Notes: generated by a model from the sequence alone, not told the origin. A stretch of 64,000 nt of DNA from Candidatus Reidiella endopervernicosa (GCF_013343005.1 NZ_CP054491.1:1408501-1472500), one strand, 5' to 3'; positions 18,474-29,877 are shown, counted from the stretch's first letter. A program made the numbers and translations.

Positions 18474-19796
18474 ATGAAACGATTCACCATTCTACTGTTG
18501 CTGTTGTTAATTGCGCCGACCGGCTTTGCCGCAGCCGTCGAGGTGAAGGATTTCCGACTCTGGAATGCCCCCGATAAGACACGCCTGGTCTTCGATATCA
18601 GTGCACCGGTCGAACACAACCTCTTTACCTTGCCCAATCCCGATCGCGTCGTAATCGATCTCAAGAGTACCAAACTCAAAACCAAGTTCAGTCAGCAGAA
18701 AGGCCCGGTTCTCGCCTCGATTCGTAGCGCACCGCGCAATAAGGGCAAGGATCTGCGTCTGGTACTCGATCTCTCCAAGAAGGCCAAACCAAAGAGTTTC
18801 CTGCTTAAACCAACCCAGGAGTATGGACATCGTCTGGTGATCGACCTGGAATTTGCCGCTGAACGTGTCACCAAGAAGAAGAGTGTGCCGGTCAAGGCGG
18901 TGAAATCGCTTGCCAAGCCAGCTGCATTGCGTGATCTGGTGATCGCCATCGATGCAGGTCACGGTGGTGAGGATCCGGGCGCGAAGGGGCGTCGTGGTAC
19001 TCGTGAGAAGGATGTGGTGCTGGCGATTGCGCGTCAGCTCGAGAAGCTGCTCAAGCGTGAGCCGGGCATGCGGCCGGTGATGATCCGTAACGGCGACTAC
19101 TACGTCGGTCTGCGCAAACGCACCGAGAAGGCACGTCGAGCCAATGCAGACCTATTTGTCTCGATCCATGCTGACGCCTTCCGCGACCGTCGCGCCCGGG
19201 GTGCCTCGGTCTACGTACTCTCCTCACGTGGTGCGACCAACGAGGCGGCACGCTGGCTGGCCGATAGTGAGAACGCGGCCGACTTGGTAGGCGGTGTCAG
19301 TCTCGACGATAAGGATGATCTGCTCGCCTCGGTGCTGCTTGATCTCTCACAGACCGCCACCATCGAGGCGAGTCTGGAGGTTGGTGACAAGGTGCTGCAT
19401 CAGCTCAAGGGGCTGGGGCGGGTGCATAAACGCAGGGTGGAGCAGGCCGGTTTCCGCGTGCTTAAGTCGCCCGATATCCCCTCGATTTTGATCGAGACCG
19501 CTTTCATCTCCAATCCGGAGGAGGAGCGCAAGCTGCGCGATCCACGCCATCAGAAGAAGATGGCGGCCGCCATTCTCAAGGGGGTGCGTGCCTACTTCTC
19601 AAACAAGGCCCCGGCGGGAACCATCATTGCTTCACGTCAGCCGCAGAGTCACACCATTCGCAGCGGCGATACGCTGGGTCATATCGCCGCACGCTACCAT
19701 GTCACTGTTTCGACACTGCGCAAGGCGAACCGTATCAACGGCGACAGGATTCGTGTTGGTCAGGTGTTGAAGATCCCCACATCGGGCGATACCTGA
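18474..19796 (+). CDS. amiB: N-acetylmuramoyl-L-alanine amidase with AMIN and LysM domains
   Basis: Periplasmic zinc amidase that cleaves the stem peptide from septal peptidoglycan during daughter-cell separation. The ATG at 18474 is chosen because it begins a signal peptide (about 1-20, KRFTILLLLLLIAP...FAAA) and follows a GGAG site. The order is signal, AMIN domain (about 25-125, VKDFRLWNAPDKTRLVFDIS), Amidase_3 (about 155-375: AIDAGHGGEDPGAKG with the first zinc His, LFVSIHADAF, PSILIETAFISNPEEE with the catalytic Glu), and one C-terminal LysM (HTIRSGDTLGHIAARYHVTV). The LysM suits the AmiB/AmiC type in this position before mutL. Activation by EnvC/NlpD-type proteins is known for the family. 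Confidence 0.93.
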   Translation: MKRFTILLLLLLIAPTGFAAAVEVKDFRLWNAPDKTRLVFDISAPVEHNLFTLPNPDRVVIDLKSTKLKTKFSQQKGPVLASIRSAPRNKGKDLRLVLDLSKKAKPKSFLLKPTQEYGHRLVIDLEFAAERVTKKKSVPVKAVKSLAKPAALRDLVIAIDAGHGGEDPGAKGRRGTREKDVVLAIARQLEKLLKREPGMRPVMIRNGDYYVGLRKRTEKARRANADLFVSIHADAFRDRRARGASVYVLSSRGATNEAARWLADSENAADLVGGVSLDDKDDLLASVLLDLSQTATIEASLEVGDKVLHQLKGLGRVHKRRVEQAGFRVLKSPDIPSILIETAFISNPEEERKLRDPRHQKKMAAAILKGVRAYFSNKAPAGTIIASRQPQSHTIRSGDTLGHIAARYHVTVSTLRKANRINGDRIRVGQVLKIPTSGDT

Positions 19797-19873
19797 TTCC
19801 ATGCCCCCGCGCTGGTGGGGATTCGTTGCAGGCTTGTGGCAGAATAGCGGCACTCTGAATAACGAACCTTGTC

Positions 19874-21682
19874 ATGTCGATCCAGCGTCTCCCCCCACAA
19901 CTAATTAACCAGATCGCCGCCGGCGAGGTGGTCGAACGTCCCGCCTCCGTGATCAAGGAGCTTCTGGAGAACAGTATCGATGCCGGTGCCACGCGGATCG
20001 ATATTGATATCGAGCAGGGCGGTATGCGACTGATGCGTATCCGCGATGATGGCTGCGGCATTCCACGTGAGGAGCTACCGTTGGCCCTGAGTCGCCACGC
20101 CACTAGCAAGATCGGCTCGCTCGAAGAGCTCGAGAGTGTGGTCAGCTTCGGTTTCCGTGGAGAGGCATTGCCGGCGATCGCCTCTGTATCGCGTTTCGAG
20201 ATTACCTCGGCAACCGAAACGGGGGGACGTGGCTGGATGTTGCGCAGCGAGGGGCGCGAACAGGAGCAGGAGAGTGCGCCTGCTGCCCATCCCGTCGGCA
20301 CCACTATAGAGGTACGCGATCTCTTCTTTAATACCCCGGCACGACGCAAATTCCTCAAGACAGAAAAGACTGAGTTTCGCCATCTTGAAGATGTAGTGAA
20401 GCGCCAGGCGATGGCGCGTCCCGAGGTAGCCATCCAGCTGCGCCACAACCAGCGGGTGGTGTGGCAGACGCGCGTTGCCGAAGAAGTGGAGGAGCAGCAA
20501 CGACGCATGGCCTCGCTGGTCGGTGATGCCTTTATGAGTCAGGCACACCACATCGACTATGAGGCGGTCGGACTGCGGCTGCACGGCTGGATCGCCGATC
20601 CCACCTTCTCGCGTAGTCAGGCTGATCTGCAGTTCTTCTATGTCAATGGACGTCCGGTGCGAGACAAAGTGATCGGTCATGCAGTGCGTCAGGCCTATGC
20701 CGATGTGCTCTATCACGGCCGCTTCGCTGCCTTTGTACTCTTCCTTGAACTCGATCCAACTCTTGTCGATGTTAACGCCCACCCGGCCAAACACGAGGTC
20801 CGCTTCCGTGAGCAGCGACTGGTGCACGATTTTCTCTATCGCACCATCCACGAGGCACTCGCCTCGGTAAGGCCCGGTGAAGGAGCGGAGCAGCAGCCCC
20901 CTTCTGGTGAGGCGCTGCAGCCGCCTGTTAGTCACGGTTATCAGGGTGCGATTTCGTCGCAGGGTGGATCGAGCGGACGCTATCAGCAGCAGCGTATGCC
21001 GTTGGCGGTGAATGAACAGGTCGAGCGCTACGCCTCACTACACACCACAACCGAACAGGCTCCTGCCGCTGTTGAGGGTGAGCATGAGGCGACCGAGACG
21101 CCGCCACTGGGCTATGCCGTGGCGCAGCTGCACGGCATCTACATCCTTGCCGAGAATGAGCAGGGGATGATTGTGGTTGATATGCACGCCGCTCATGAAC
21201 GCATCACCTATGAGCGGATGAAAAATGCGTTGGCGGGTGATGGCATTACCAGCCAGCCGCTGCTGGTACCGGAATCGCTCAACGTCACCCGTGCCGAGGC
21301 CGATCTGGCCGAGAGTTCGACGGAGCTGTTCAGTGGGCTTGGCTTTACGGTCGACCGGCTCGGTCCCGAGGCGTTGGTTGTGCGTGAGCTGCCAGCATTG
21401 CTGCGTAACGCCGATGTCGGTGCGCTGGTGCGCGATGTGCTGGCTGATATCAATGTGCACGGCTCCAGTCGTCGTCTGCAGGAGGCGATGAACGGGGTGC
21501 TGGCGACCATCGCCTGTCACGGTTCAGTGCGCGCCAATCGCCGTCTGACTATTTCGGAAATGAACGCGCTGCTGCGTGATATGGAGCAGACCGAACGTAG
21601 CGGTCAGTGCAACCACGGCCGACCTACCTGGGTGCAGCTGAGTCATACCGAGCTCGACAAGCTCTTCCTGCGTGGCCGCTAA
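19874..21682 (+). CDS. mutL: DNA mismatch repair protein MutL
   Basis: Links MutS mismatch recognition to downstream strand removal. The 602 residues start with the GHKL ATPase (about 1-330): [44 protein letters not shown] and [17 protein letters not shown] Pro- and Gln-rich linker follows (about 335-400). The C-terminal dimerisation domain (about 410-602) has [27 protein letters not shown] and ends [33 protein letters not shown] and CNHGRPT resemble elements of MutL proteins with endonuclease activity, but the DQHAAxERxxxE metal motif is present only as [12 protein letters not shown]. Whether it nicks DNA is therefore open. Its last bases overlap the miaA start. Confidence 0.95.
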   Translation: MSIQRLPPQLINQIAAGEVVERPASVIKELLENSIDAGATRIDIDIEQGGMRLMRIRDDGCGIPREELPLALSRHATSKIGSLEELESVVSFGFRGEALPAIASVSRFEITSATETGGRGWMLRSEGREQEQESAPAAHPVGTTIEVRDLFFNTPARRKFLKTEKTEFRHLEDVVKRQAMARPEVAIQLRHNQRVVWQTRVAEEVEEQQRRMASLVGDAFMSQAHHIDYEAVGLRLHGWIADPTFSRSQADLQFFYVNGRPVRDKVIGHAVRQAYADVLYHGRFAAFVLFLELDPTLVDVNAHPAKHEVRFREQRLVHDFLYRTIHEALASVRPGEGAEQQPPSGEALQPPVSHGYQGAISSQGGSSGRYQQQRMPLAVNEQVERYASLHTTTEQAPAAVEGEHEATETPPLGYAVAQLHGIYILAENEQGMIVVDMHAAHERITYERMKNALAGDGITSQPLLVPESLNVTRAEADLAESSTELFSGLGFTVDRLGPEALVVRELPALLRNADVGALVRDVLADINVHGSSRRLQEAMNGVLATIACHGSVRANRRLTISEMNALLRDMEQTERSGQCNHGRPTWVQLSHTELDKLFLRGR

Positions 21683-22625
21683 TCCAATGGCTGGCAAACG
21701 ACCCACCGCGCTCTGCATCATGGGGCCGACCGCCTCGGGCAAGACCGATCTGGCGGTCGAGCTGGTGCGTCGACTCCCCTGCGAGCTCATCAGTGTCGAC
21801 TCGGCACTGGTCTATCGTGAGATGGATATAGGCACCGCCAAGCCCGATGCCGAGACGCTGCGTGAGGCGCCGCACCGACTGATCGATATTCTCGACCCCG
21901 CAGAGAGTTACTCAGCTGCGCAGTTTCGTGAAGATGCACTGCGTGAGATGGCCGAGATTACCGCCGCAGGCCGAATACCGGTGTTGGTGGGTGGCACAAT
22001 GCTCTATTTCCGTGCCCTGGAACACGGTATGGCAGAGATGCCGGCTGCCGATCCGGAGGTGCGTGCTCGACTTGAGGCGGATGCGGCGGCGGTGGGCTGG
22101 GTGGAGATGCATCGCCGTCTGGCAGTAGTAGATCCAATCTCCGCAGCGCGTATTCATCAAAATGACCCGCAGCGCATCCAGCGCGCACTTGAGGTCTATG
22201 AGATCAGTGGTGAGTCACTGACTAGCCACTTTGAGAAAGGGGCGGCGGCGGAGCTGCCGTTTAATTTAGTAAAAGTCATTGTTGCACCTACGGATCGTGA
22301 GCGGCTGCGGGAGCGTATCGCACTCCGTTTCCACCTGATGCTGGAGCAGGGTTTTGTCGCCGAGGTGGAGCGGCTCTACGCACGTGGTGACCTCGATACC
22401 AACAAACCCTCGATTCGCTGTGTCGGCTATCGCCAGGTGTGGGACTTCCTCGAGCAGCGCCTGAGCTACGATGAGATGGTGGAGCGGGGCATTATTGCCA
22501 CCCGTCAGCTCGCTAAACGCCAGTTCACCTGGCTGCGTAGAGATGAGCAGGCCGTCTGGTTTGAGACCGGTGCGCCGAAACTGGTAGAAAAGGTGTTGAA
22601 AATGGTACCTTCTGCCCCAAGCTAG
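21672..22625 (+). CDS. miaA: tRNA dimethylallyltransferase
   Basis: Adds a dimethylallyl group to A37 of tRNAs that read UNN codons. The 317-residue protein has the P-loop [14 protein letters not shown], the catalytic region [68 protein letters not shown] and [12 protein letters not shown]. The GTG start at 21672 overlaps mutL by 11 bases; an ATG at 21687 just after the mutL stop is an alternative giving 312 residues. miaA precedes hfq as in E. coli, where promoters inside miaA drive hfq. Confidence 0.94.
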   Translation: MAANPMAGKRPTALCIMGPTASGKTDLAVELVRRLPCELISVDSALVYREMDIGTAKPDAETLREAPHRLIDILDPAESYSAAQFREDALREMAEITAAGRIPVLVGGTMLYFRALEHGMAEMPAADPEVRARLEADAAAVGWVEMHRRLAVVDPISAARIHQNDPQRIQRALEVYEISGESLTSHFEKGAAAELPFNLVKVIVAPTDRERLRERIALRFHLMLEQGFVAEVERLYARGDLDTNKPSIRCVGYRQVWDFLEQRLSYDEMVERGIIATRQLAKRQFTWLRRDEQAVWFETGAPKLVEKVLKMVPSAPS

Positions 22626-22765
22626 CAGGGTACAGTCTATATATTGTGCTAGACTTTCTTGGCGTAAATGGAATTTTTTCTGGAACTTATTGAGATTATT
22701 AGTATTTTTTTCGTTTTGTTGGTGGTGAATCAGCAGTATGAATATAAAAAAAAGGAGAAGTGATT

Positions 22766-23041
22766 ATGAACAAAGGGCACTCGCTTCAAGAACCCTTTCT
22801 TAATACGCTCAGGAAAGAGCGTGTACCGGTTTCGATTTTTTTGGTCAATGGCATCAAGCTTCAGGGACAGATCGAATCATTTGACCAGTTTGTTGTGCTG
22901 CTGAAGAACTCAGTTAGTCAGATGGTGTATAAACATGCCATTTCCACTGTTGTACCTGCACGTAACGTCCGCTTTCAGCCGGGCGCCAACGGTCAGGGCG
23001 GTGCGGGTAATGACGGCGCTCCTGAGCCGGGTAACGTCTAA
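22766..23041 (+). CDS. hfq: RNA chaperone Hfq
   Basis: Hexameric Sm-like protein that pairs small RNAs with mRNAs. The 91 residues contain Sm1 ([28 protein letters not shown] is the N-terminal region with Gln8 and the distal-face residues) and Sm2 with the proximal motif YKHAIST. A short Gly-rich disordered tail ends the protein. The ATG at 22766 has an AAGGAGAAG site six bases upstream. The 140 bases between miaA and hfq are AT-rich and probably hold promoters. Followed by hflX after 35 bases. Confidence 0.97.
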   Translation: MNKGHSLQEPFLNTLRKERVPVSIFLVNGIKLQGQIESFDQFVVLLKNSVSQMVYKHAISTVVPARNVRFQPGANGQGGAGNDGAPEPGNV

Positions 23042-23076
23042 CCGATCAATTCCGCCGTCGCGCGGGGGAGAGCTGT

Positions 23077-24396
23077 TTGTTTGAACGCCCCCGGAGCGGC
23101 GAGCGTGCCGTTCTAGTCCATCTGGATATCCCACCAGATTGCGATGCCAGATCCCTGGAGGAATTCAGGGATCTGGCTCGTTCTGCGGGTGCAGATCCAG
23201 TCGCTACCATTACTGGATCGCGTGATCGCCCCGATGCCAAATACTTTGTCGGTAGCGGCAAGGCGGAGGAGATCAAACTCTGTGTTGATCGTGATGGGGT
23301 CGAACTGGTGCTGGTTGATCACGCCCTCTCTCCCTCTCAGGAACGAAATCTGGAGAGCATGCTGCAGTGCCGGGTGCTTGATCGTGCCGGTCTGATTCTC
23401 GATATTTTTGCCCAGCGGGCGCGTAGCTTTGAGGGTAAGCTGCAGGTCGAACTGGCACAGCTTCGTCATCTCTCAACCCGTCTGGTACGGGGCTGGACCC
23501 ACCTTGAGCGTCAGAAGGGAGGTATCGGTCTACGTGGTCCAGGTGAGACGCAGCTCGAAACTGACCGCCGACTGCTCGGCGCTCGGATCAAGACACTCAA
23601 TGGACGACTGGAGAAGGTCGAGCGTCAGCGCCATCAGGGACGACGGGCACGTAACCGCGCCGAGGTACCGACCGTTTCGCTGGTCGGTTATACCAACACC
23701 GGCAAGTCGACCCTCTTCAATAAGGTGACCGGTGCAGCGGTCTACGCCAAAGATCAGCTCTTCGCCACCCTCGATCCGACCCTGCGACGCCTCGATCTGC
23801 CGCAGGCCGGTTCGGTGGTGTTGGCCGATACGGTCGGCTTTGTGCGTCAGCTGCCGCATGATCTGGTCGCCGCCTTCCGTTCCACCCTGCAGGAGACGCG
23901 TGAAGCAGATCTTCTGCTGCATATCATCGATGCCCATGATGAGGAGCGTGACAGCACCATCGCCGAGGTCAACAGCGTACTGGAGGAGATCGGTGCCGAT
24001 GAGGTGCCGCAGATCGAGGTCTTTAACAAGATCGATCTGGCCGATGCATCTCCTCGGATACAGCGCGATGAGCAGGGTCGAGTACGCCGGGTGTGGCTCT
24101 CCGCCGTTACCGGTGAGGGGCTTGAGCTTCTGATTGAGGCGTTGGCCGAGAACTTTATCAATGAACGTGTGGTCGGAGAGACGGTGCTTACATCTGCTGA
24201 GGGTCGCCTGCGTGCACAGCTGTTTCAGCTCGATGCAGTGGAGCATGAGGCTCACGATGAGCAGGGTGGCTGGCGTATTTCGATCAATATGCCAAAACGA
24301 GATTTTGAGCGGCTGCAGCGCGAGTCGGGCCTGTGCCTGATCGAGACGGTCGGTGAGAAAGAGGAGCGCCTTGCGGCAGCCGCGCAAGGTCAATAG
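23077..24396 (+). CDS. hflX: GTPase HflX, ribosome rescue/splitting factor
   Basis: Ribosome-associated GTPase that splits stalled 70S ribosomes under heat and other stress. The 439 residues have the N-terminal nucleotide-binding domain (GERAVLVHLDI; KYFVGSGKAEEIK), a coiled linker (LERQKGGIGLRGPGETQLETDRR) and the G domain (about 200-365): G1 GYTNTGKST, G3 DTVGF, G4 NKID, G5 SAVTGEG. The start is TTG at 23077, giving the family's LFERPxxGERAVLVH beginning, with GGGGAG eight bases upstream; no ATG is available there. Sits between hfq and hflK as in E. coli. Confidence 0.94.
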   Translation: MFERPRSGERAVLVHLDIPPDCDARSLEEFRDLARSAGADPVATITGSRDRPDAKYFVGSGKAEEIKLCVDRDGVELVLVDHALSPSQERNLESMLQCRVLDRAGLILDIFAQRARSFEGKLQVELAQLRHLSTRLVRGWTHLERQKGGIGLRGPGETQLETDRRLLGARIKTLNGRLEKVERQRHQGRRARNRAEVPTVSLVGYTNTGKSTLFNKVTGAAVYAKDQLFATLDPTLRRLDLPQAGSVVLADTVGFVRQLPHDLVAAFRSTLQETREADLLLHIIDAHDEERDSTIAEVNSVLEEIGADEVPQIEVFNKIDLADASPRIQRDEQGRVRRVWLSAVTGEGLELLIEALAENFINERVVGETVLTSAEGRLRAQLFQLDAVEHEAHDEQGGWRISINMPKRDFERLQRESGLCLIETVGEKEERLAAAAQGQ

Positions 24397-24453
24397 AATC
24401 CCATCTCTGCGTGCCGTGATCGGCGCGTCGAGTCATATAACTTGGAGTAGACG

Positions 24454-25629
24454 ATGGCCTGGAATGAGCCTGGTGGTGACAACAAAGACCCTTGGGGTGG
24501 ACGTGGCGGAGGCCAACAGCCACCCGATCTGGATGAGGTAGTTCGCAAGCTGCAGGAGCGCGTCTCCAAGCTCTTCGGCGGTGGTGGAGGCGGTAGCGGC
24601 GGTGGTGCCACCCCCATTCGCCCCAGTGGTGGCGGTATCTCTATCGGCCTTGGTCTGATCGCGGCGGTTATCGGTGTGGTCTGGATCTTCTCCGGCGTCT
24701 ACATTGTCGGTCCGGCAGAGCGCGGCGTGGTGACACGCTTTGGTGCCTTCGCCGAACCGCCCACCATGCCCGGTCCTCACTGGCACATGCCCTTCCCGGT
24801 CGAAACGGTGGAGAAGGTCGATGTCGATCAGGTCCGTTCGGTGCCGATGAAGGCGCTGATGCTGACTCAGGATGAGAACATCGTCGCCATCGAACTGGCC
24901 GTTCAATATAAGGTGAAGGATGCTGGAGCCTACCTGTTCAGTGTCCGCGATCCTGACCTAACCCTGCAAGAGGTCTCCGAGACCGCCGTGCGTGAGGTGG
25001 TCGGTCGATCGGAGATGGACTTCGTACTGAAGGAGGGTCGCAGCGATGTGGTCGCCCGTACCAAGGGGCTAATTCAGGAAGCACTTGATCAGTACAAAAC
25101 TGGTCTGATTGTTACCAGCGTTAACCTGCAGGATGCACAGCCACCCGAGCAGGTGCAGGGCGCGTTCGAAGATGCGATCCGAGCCCGTGAGGATGAGGAG
25201 CGCTTCAAGAACGAGGCCGAAGCCTATGCCAACGATATTATTCCTAAGGCGCGTGGTGGTGCTGCTCGTCAGCGTGAAGAGGCCAACGGTTATAAAGAGT
25301 CTGTTATTGCTGAGGCACAAGGTGAGGCAAGTCGCTTTGAACAGCTGCTGACCGAGTATCAGAAGGCACCTGAGGTGACTCGTCAGCGCCTCTATATCGA
25401 TGCGATGGAGTCGGTGTTGAACAAGAGCAGCAAAGTGCTGATCGATGTTGAAGGGGGCAATAGTCTGATGTATCTGCCACTCGACCAGATGATGAAGCGT
25501 GGTGCACTAGGTAACTCGGGAGAGAGCGCAACGCGCGGCTACCGTCCTGAGCCGCAGGGTGGTTCGTCGACACCGAGAAGTAGTGGTACACGCGCCCGTG
25601 ACACGCAGCGCAGCCGGGAGGTTCGCTAA
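24454..25629 (+). CDS. hflK: FtsH modulator HflK
   Basis: Inner-membrane SPFH (band 7) protein that forms a cage with HflC around FtsH and limits its proteolysis. The 391 residues begin with a Gly- and Asp-rich cytoplasmic segment (GGDNKDPWGGRGGGQQPP), then a single membrane helix (about 65-85, ISIGLGLIAAVIGVVWIFSGVYIV). The SPFH domain follows (about 90-260: GPAERGVVTRFGAF, MLTQDENIVAIELAVQYKV), then a long coiled coil (AEAYANDIIPKARGGAARQ) and a Ser/Arg-rich tail. It overlaps hflC by one base (TAATG). Confidence 0.96.
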   Translation: MAWNEPGGDNKDPWGGRGGGQQPPDLDEVVRKLQERVSKLFGGGGGGSGGGATPIRPSGGGISIGLGLIAAVIGVVWIFSGVYIVGPAERGVVTRFGAFAEPPTMPGPHWHMPFPVETVEKVDVDQVRSVPMKALMLTQDENIVAIELAVQYKVKDAGAYLFSVRDPDLTLQEVSETAVREVVGRSEMDFVLKEGRSDVVARTKGLIQEALDQYKTGLIVTSVNLQDAQPPEQVQGAFEDAIRAREDEERFKNEAEAYANDIIPKARGGAARQREEANGYKESVIAEAQGEASRFEQLLTEYQKAPEVTRQRLYIDAMESVLNKSSKVLIDVEGGNSLMYLPLDQMMKRGALGNSGESATRGYRPEPQGGSSTPRSSGTRARDTQRSREVR

Positions 25630-26501
25630 TGTTCCAGAATAGATCACTAATAGGTTTCATTTCGCTGGTTGTGCTGCTGATTGTTGGGCTTTCGGTTTTT
25701 ACCGTTGATCAACGTCAGCGCGGAATCCTTTTCCGTCTGGGTGAGATTGTCGATACCAGCCTCGAGCCAGGTCTGCACTTCAAGCTGCCGTTTGTGAATA
25801 ACGTGCGCAAATTCGATGTGCGTATCCTGACCCTCGATGCAGAGCCAGAGCGTTTCCTCACCTCGGAGAAGAAAAATGTCATCGTCGACTTCTTCGTTAA
25901 GTGGCGTATCACCGATATCGCTCGCTACTACAAGGCGACTACCGGTGATGAGCGCCAGGCTTCCATTCGACTCTCACAGATCATCAAAGATGGACTGCGT
26001 GGCGAGTTCGGTAAGCGCACCATCCAGGAGGTGGTCTCGGGTGAACGTTCTCAGATTATGGATATCATCACCGTAGAGGCGAACCGTGGTGTAGCCGAGT
26101 TCGGTATCGAGGTGGTTGATGTGCGCATCAAGCGTATCGATCTGCCGCGTGAGGTCAGTGACTCGGTCTACCAGCGTATGCAGGCCGAACGTGCACGTGT
26201 GGCGAAGGACTTCCGCGCCCGTGGTGCTGAGGCGGCGGAGCGTATTCGTGCTGATGCCGACCGTCAGCGTTCAGTTATCGTCGCCAAGGCCTATAGTGAG
26301 GCGGAGAAGATTCGCGGTGAGGGTGATGCGACCGCAGCGGAAATTTACGCCAAGGCCTATGAGAAGGATGGTGAGTTCTACGCCTTTACACGTAGTCTCA
26401 ATGCCTACCGAAATGCCTTCCAGAGCAAGGATGATGTGGTGGTGCTGAAGCCTGATTCCGAGTTCTTCCAGTACTATAAAGACGCCAACGGCAAGCGCTA
26501 A
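25629..26501 (+). CDS. hflC: FtsH modulator HflC
   Basis: Partner of HflK in the FtsH-regulating membrane complex. The 290 residues begin with an N-terminal membrane anchor (about 8-25, IGFISLVVLLIVGLSVFTV), followed by the SPFH domain (VDQRQRGILFRLGEIVDTSLEPG; EKKNVIVDFFVKWRI). The coiled-coil stretch is ERVRADADRQ-like (AAERIRADADRQRSVIVAKAYSEA), and the end is DSEFFQYYK. One-base overlap with hflK indicates coupled translation, which keeps the subunits in balance. A short GC-rich hairpin follows 27 bases after the stop. Confidence 0.96.
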   Translation: MFQNRSLIGFISLVVLLIVGLSVFTVDQRQRGILFRLGEIVDTSLEPGLHFKLPFVNNVRKFDVRILTLDAEPERFLTSEKKNVIVDFFVKWRITDIARYYKATTGDERQASIRLSQIIKDGLRGEFGKRTIQEVVSGERSQIMDIITVEANRGVAEFGIEVVDVRIKRIDLPREVSDSVYQRMQAERARVAKDFRARGAEAAERIRADADRQRSVIVAKAYSEAEKIRGEGDATAAEIYAKAYEKDGEFYAFTRSLNAYRNAFQSKDDVVVLKPDSEFFQYYKDANGKR

Positions 26502-26528
26502 GCGCAACCCATCAGGCGATCATTAAGT

Positions 26529-26550
26529 CCGGGCCCACGTGGCCCGGCTT
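26529..26550 (+). terminator. Short hairpin after hflC
   Basis: CCGGGCCCACGTGGCCCGG followed by CTTTT. It could end part of the hfq-hflC transcript; the genes that follow (yjeT, hisZ, purA) would need read-through or their own promoter. Confidence 0.6.
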
Positions 26551-26572
26551 TTGTGTCGAAAGCCCGAGAAAT

Positions 26573-26764
26573 ATGATTGACTGGAACAACCTGTGGGTAG
26601 CCACCGCACTGATGCTGATTATCGAAGGTCTGTTGCCCTTTCTCAGTCCGGATGGATTGAGACGTGCGCTGATCACGATGGTGCAGATGAGTGATCGTGC
26701 CCTGCGCATTACCGGGCTGGTCAGTATGATTATTGGCGTGGCACTGCTCTATCTGGTGAGATAG
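26573..26764 (+). CDS. yjeT: Small membrane protein, YjeT/DUF2065 family
   Basis: Function unknown. It has 63 residues with two membrane helices (about 6-24, LWVATALMLIIEGLLPFLS, and 43-62, ITGLVSMIIGVALLYLV). The loop between them, SPDGLRRALITMVQMSDRALR, contains the family's LR..M..m.D..LR pattern. The position between hflC and purA is the same as in E. coli, which supports the assignment despite its size. Short inner-membrane protein; a link to HflKC is suggested only by position. Confidence 0.85.
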   Translation: MIDWNNLWVATALMLIIEGLLPFLSPDGLRRALITMVQMSDRALRITGLVSMIIGVALLYLVR

Positions 26765-26813
26765 TGCCTGCTCCACATAAATTTGAAACGAAACTGAGTA
26801 ATAGAGACTCGTT

Positions 26814-28001
26814 ATGAGTGAAGAGAATCGCTGGTTACTACCGGAAGGGATCGATGAGGCACTGCCCGAACAGGCGCAGGCGCTAGAGGCGCTGCGGCGT
26901 CAGGTTGTCGATCTCTACAATAGCTGGGGCTATGAGCTGGTGATGCCCCCCTTTATCGAGTATCTCGACTCGCTGCTCACCGGCACCGGTCACGATCTTG
27001 AACTGCAGACCTTCACCGTCACCGATCAGCTCAGTGGGCGTCTGCTCGGTGTGCGCGCCGATATGACGCCACAGGTGGCGCGTATTGATGCCCATCGTCT
27101 GCGTTCCGATCTCCCGACCCGTCTCTGCTATCTCGGTACCGTGCTCAATACCCGTCCCGAAGGTTTCTCGGGCACCCGTAGCCCGCTGCAGGTCGGTGCC
27201 GAACTCTACGGTCACTCTGGCATCGAGAGCGATGTGGAGATCCTTAGTCTAATGCTCGAGACGATGCGTCTCACCGGGGTGCAGAACGTACATGTCGATC
27301 TGGGCCATGTTGGCATTTTCCGCGGGCTTGCCCGTCAGGCAGGGCTCAATGGTGCGCAGGAGGCAGCTCTGTTTGAGGCGCTGCAGCGCAAGGCGAAGCC
27401 GGAGATCGATGCCTTTTTCGATAAGCTCTCGATTGATGATTATGTCGAGGAGATGCTGCGTGCACTGTCCGACCTGAATGGTGATGCCACGGTGCTGAAG
27501 GAGGCCGGGGAGGTGCTCGAGCACGCCGGGGCTGATGTGCGTGGTGCGCTCGATGAGCTGACCGCCATCGCCCGCATGATGGAGGCGCGCCTGCCCAATA
27601 CGCCGCTCTACTTTGATCTGGCCGAGCTGCGTGGTTACCGCTACCACACCGGCATCGTCTTCGCGGCGTTTGTTCCCGGACGTGGCCAGGCGATCGCCCA
27701 GGGTGGTCGTTACGATGAGATCGGCAAGGTGTTCGGGCGTGCGCGTCCGGCGACTGGCTTTAGCGCCGACCTGAAGACGCTGGTGGCACTGGGCGAGCAG
27801 GCGGCAACGGCCGAGTGTAACGCCATCTTTGCTCCCGCCGATGGTGATAGTGATTTCCATCAGAAGGTGTTCGAGCTGCGAGCCCAGAGAGAGCGGGTTA
27901 TCCATGAACTCTCCGGTCAGCAGGGCGACGCGAAGGCGATGGGCTGCAGCCGAGTTCTGGTCGAGCAGGGCGGTGATTGGGTGGTCGAACCGCTCGATTA
28001 A
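26814..28001 (+). CDS. hisZ: ATP phosphoribosyltransferase regulatory subunit HisZ
   Basis: Histidyl-tRNA-synthetase-like protein that pairs with the short form of HisG for the first step of histidine synthesis. The 395 residues include WLLPEGIDEALP, the class II-like motif 2 LCYLGTVLNTRP, ELYGHSGIESDVEILSL, and the late YYTGIVF-like segment RYHTGIVFAAFVPG. There is no anticodon-binding domain, and the substitutions rule out a true HisRS. HisZ implies a short HisG elsewhere; hisG is not in this window. Placement between yjeT and purA is common outside the Enterobacterales. Confidence 0.92.
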   Translation: MSEENRWLLPEGIDEALPEQAQALEALRRQVVDLYNSWGYELVMPPFIEYLDSLLTGTGHDLELQTFTVTDQLSGRLLGVRADMTPQVARIDAHRLRSDLPTRLCYLGTVLNTRPEGFSGTRSPLQVGAELYGHSGIESDVEILSLMLETMRLTGVQNVHVDLGHVGIFRGLARQAGLNGAQEAALFEALQRKAKPEIDAFFDKLSIDDYVEEMLRALSDLNGDATVLKEAGEVLEHAGADVRGALDELTAIARMMEARLPNTPLYFDLAELRGYRYHTGIVFAAFVPGRGQAIAQGGRYDEIGKVFGRARPATGFSADLKTLVALGEQAATAECNAIFAPADGDSDFHQKVFELRAQRERVIHELSGQQGDAKAMGCSRVLVEQGGDWVVEPLD

Positions 28002-28025
28002 GCACCGGCCTGAAACTGGTGGTAG

Positions 28026-29411
<1,386 letters not shown>

Positions 29412-29422
29412 GCCGAACGGTC

Positions 29423-29845
29423 ATGGCCGAAAAACTGGTCATCTCTCTCGACGGCGCCTCACAGCTGGAGTACGACCGCAGTCACGAACTGGCTGAGTCG
29501 CAGCTCGAGGCGCTGGCGAAGATGGATCTCGAGATGAACAAAGGCATCACCCTTGCTGGTGATCGCTATGAAGAGCCTAACGCGCTACAACGCGCCCACT
29601 TCACCGCCCTGCATCTGATTCGTGCCGTTAAAGAGAGCAACGAGTCGCGTGCAGTAATGATGCTCACTTATCTGGCGGTGCGTATTCCTGATCTGCGTCA
29701 GGTGCGTATTGTGAGTAAGGATGAAATCTACGACTATCAGTTTGTCTTCGATCGCGACTTCGTACCGGAGTCGACCATGACCTTCACCCCAATCGATCTG
29801 CTGCGCCCCAAGGAGGGGAGTGATGGATCGGGTGGAGTTCACTAG
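29423..29845 (+). CDS. Hypothetical protein downstream of purA
   Basis: Not recognised. A 140-residue soluble protein, acidic overall, with no signal peptide or membrane helix. It starts MAEKLVISLDGASQLEYDRSH; the middle (about 55-85) is a helical segment (ALQRAHFTALHLIRAVKESNE) and the end is a beta-rich part (VRIVSKDEIYDYQFVFDRDF) with a Gly/Ser tail. It begins 12 bases after purA, has the same codon use, and ends just before a terminator, so it is very probably the last gene of the purA operon. The local context gives no more exact role. Confidence 0.75.
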   Translation: MAEKLVISLDGASQLEYDRSHELAESQLEALAKMDLEMNKGITLAGDRYEEPNALQRAHFTALHLIRAVKESNESRAVMMLTYLAVRIPDLRQVRIVSKDEIYDYQFVFDRDFVPESTMTFTPIDLLRPKEGSDGSGGVH

Positions 29846-29852
29846 TTTTGAT

Positions 29853-29877
29853 AAAGGCCTCTTAATGAGGCCTTTTT
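29853..29877 (+). terminator. Terminator of the purA operon
   Basis: AAAGGCCTC stem (29853-29861) pairing with 29867-29875, a five-base loop and an overlapping run of five T. Similar bases appear inverted at about 32078-32104, so the hairpin may belong to the repeat described there. Confidence 0.85.

Noticed and set aside
20875-21060. Frameshift or insertion in the mutL linker
   Set aside because: The frame is open throughout; the Pro/Gln-rich stretch is the normal variable linker between the two MutL domains.
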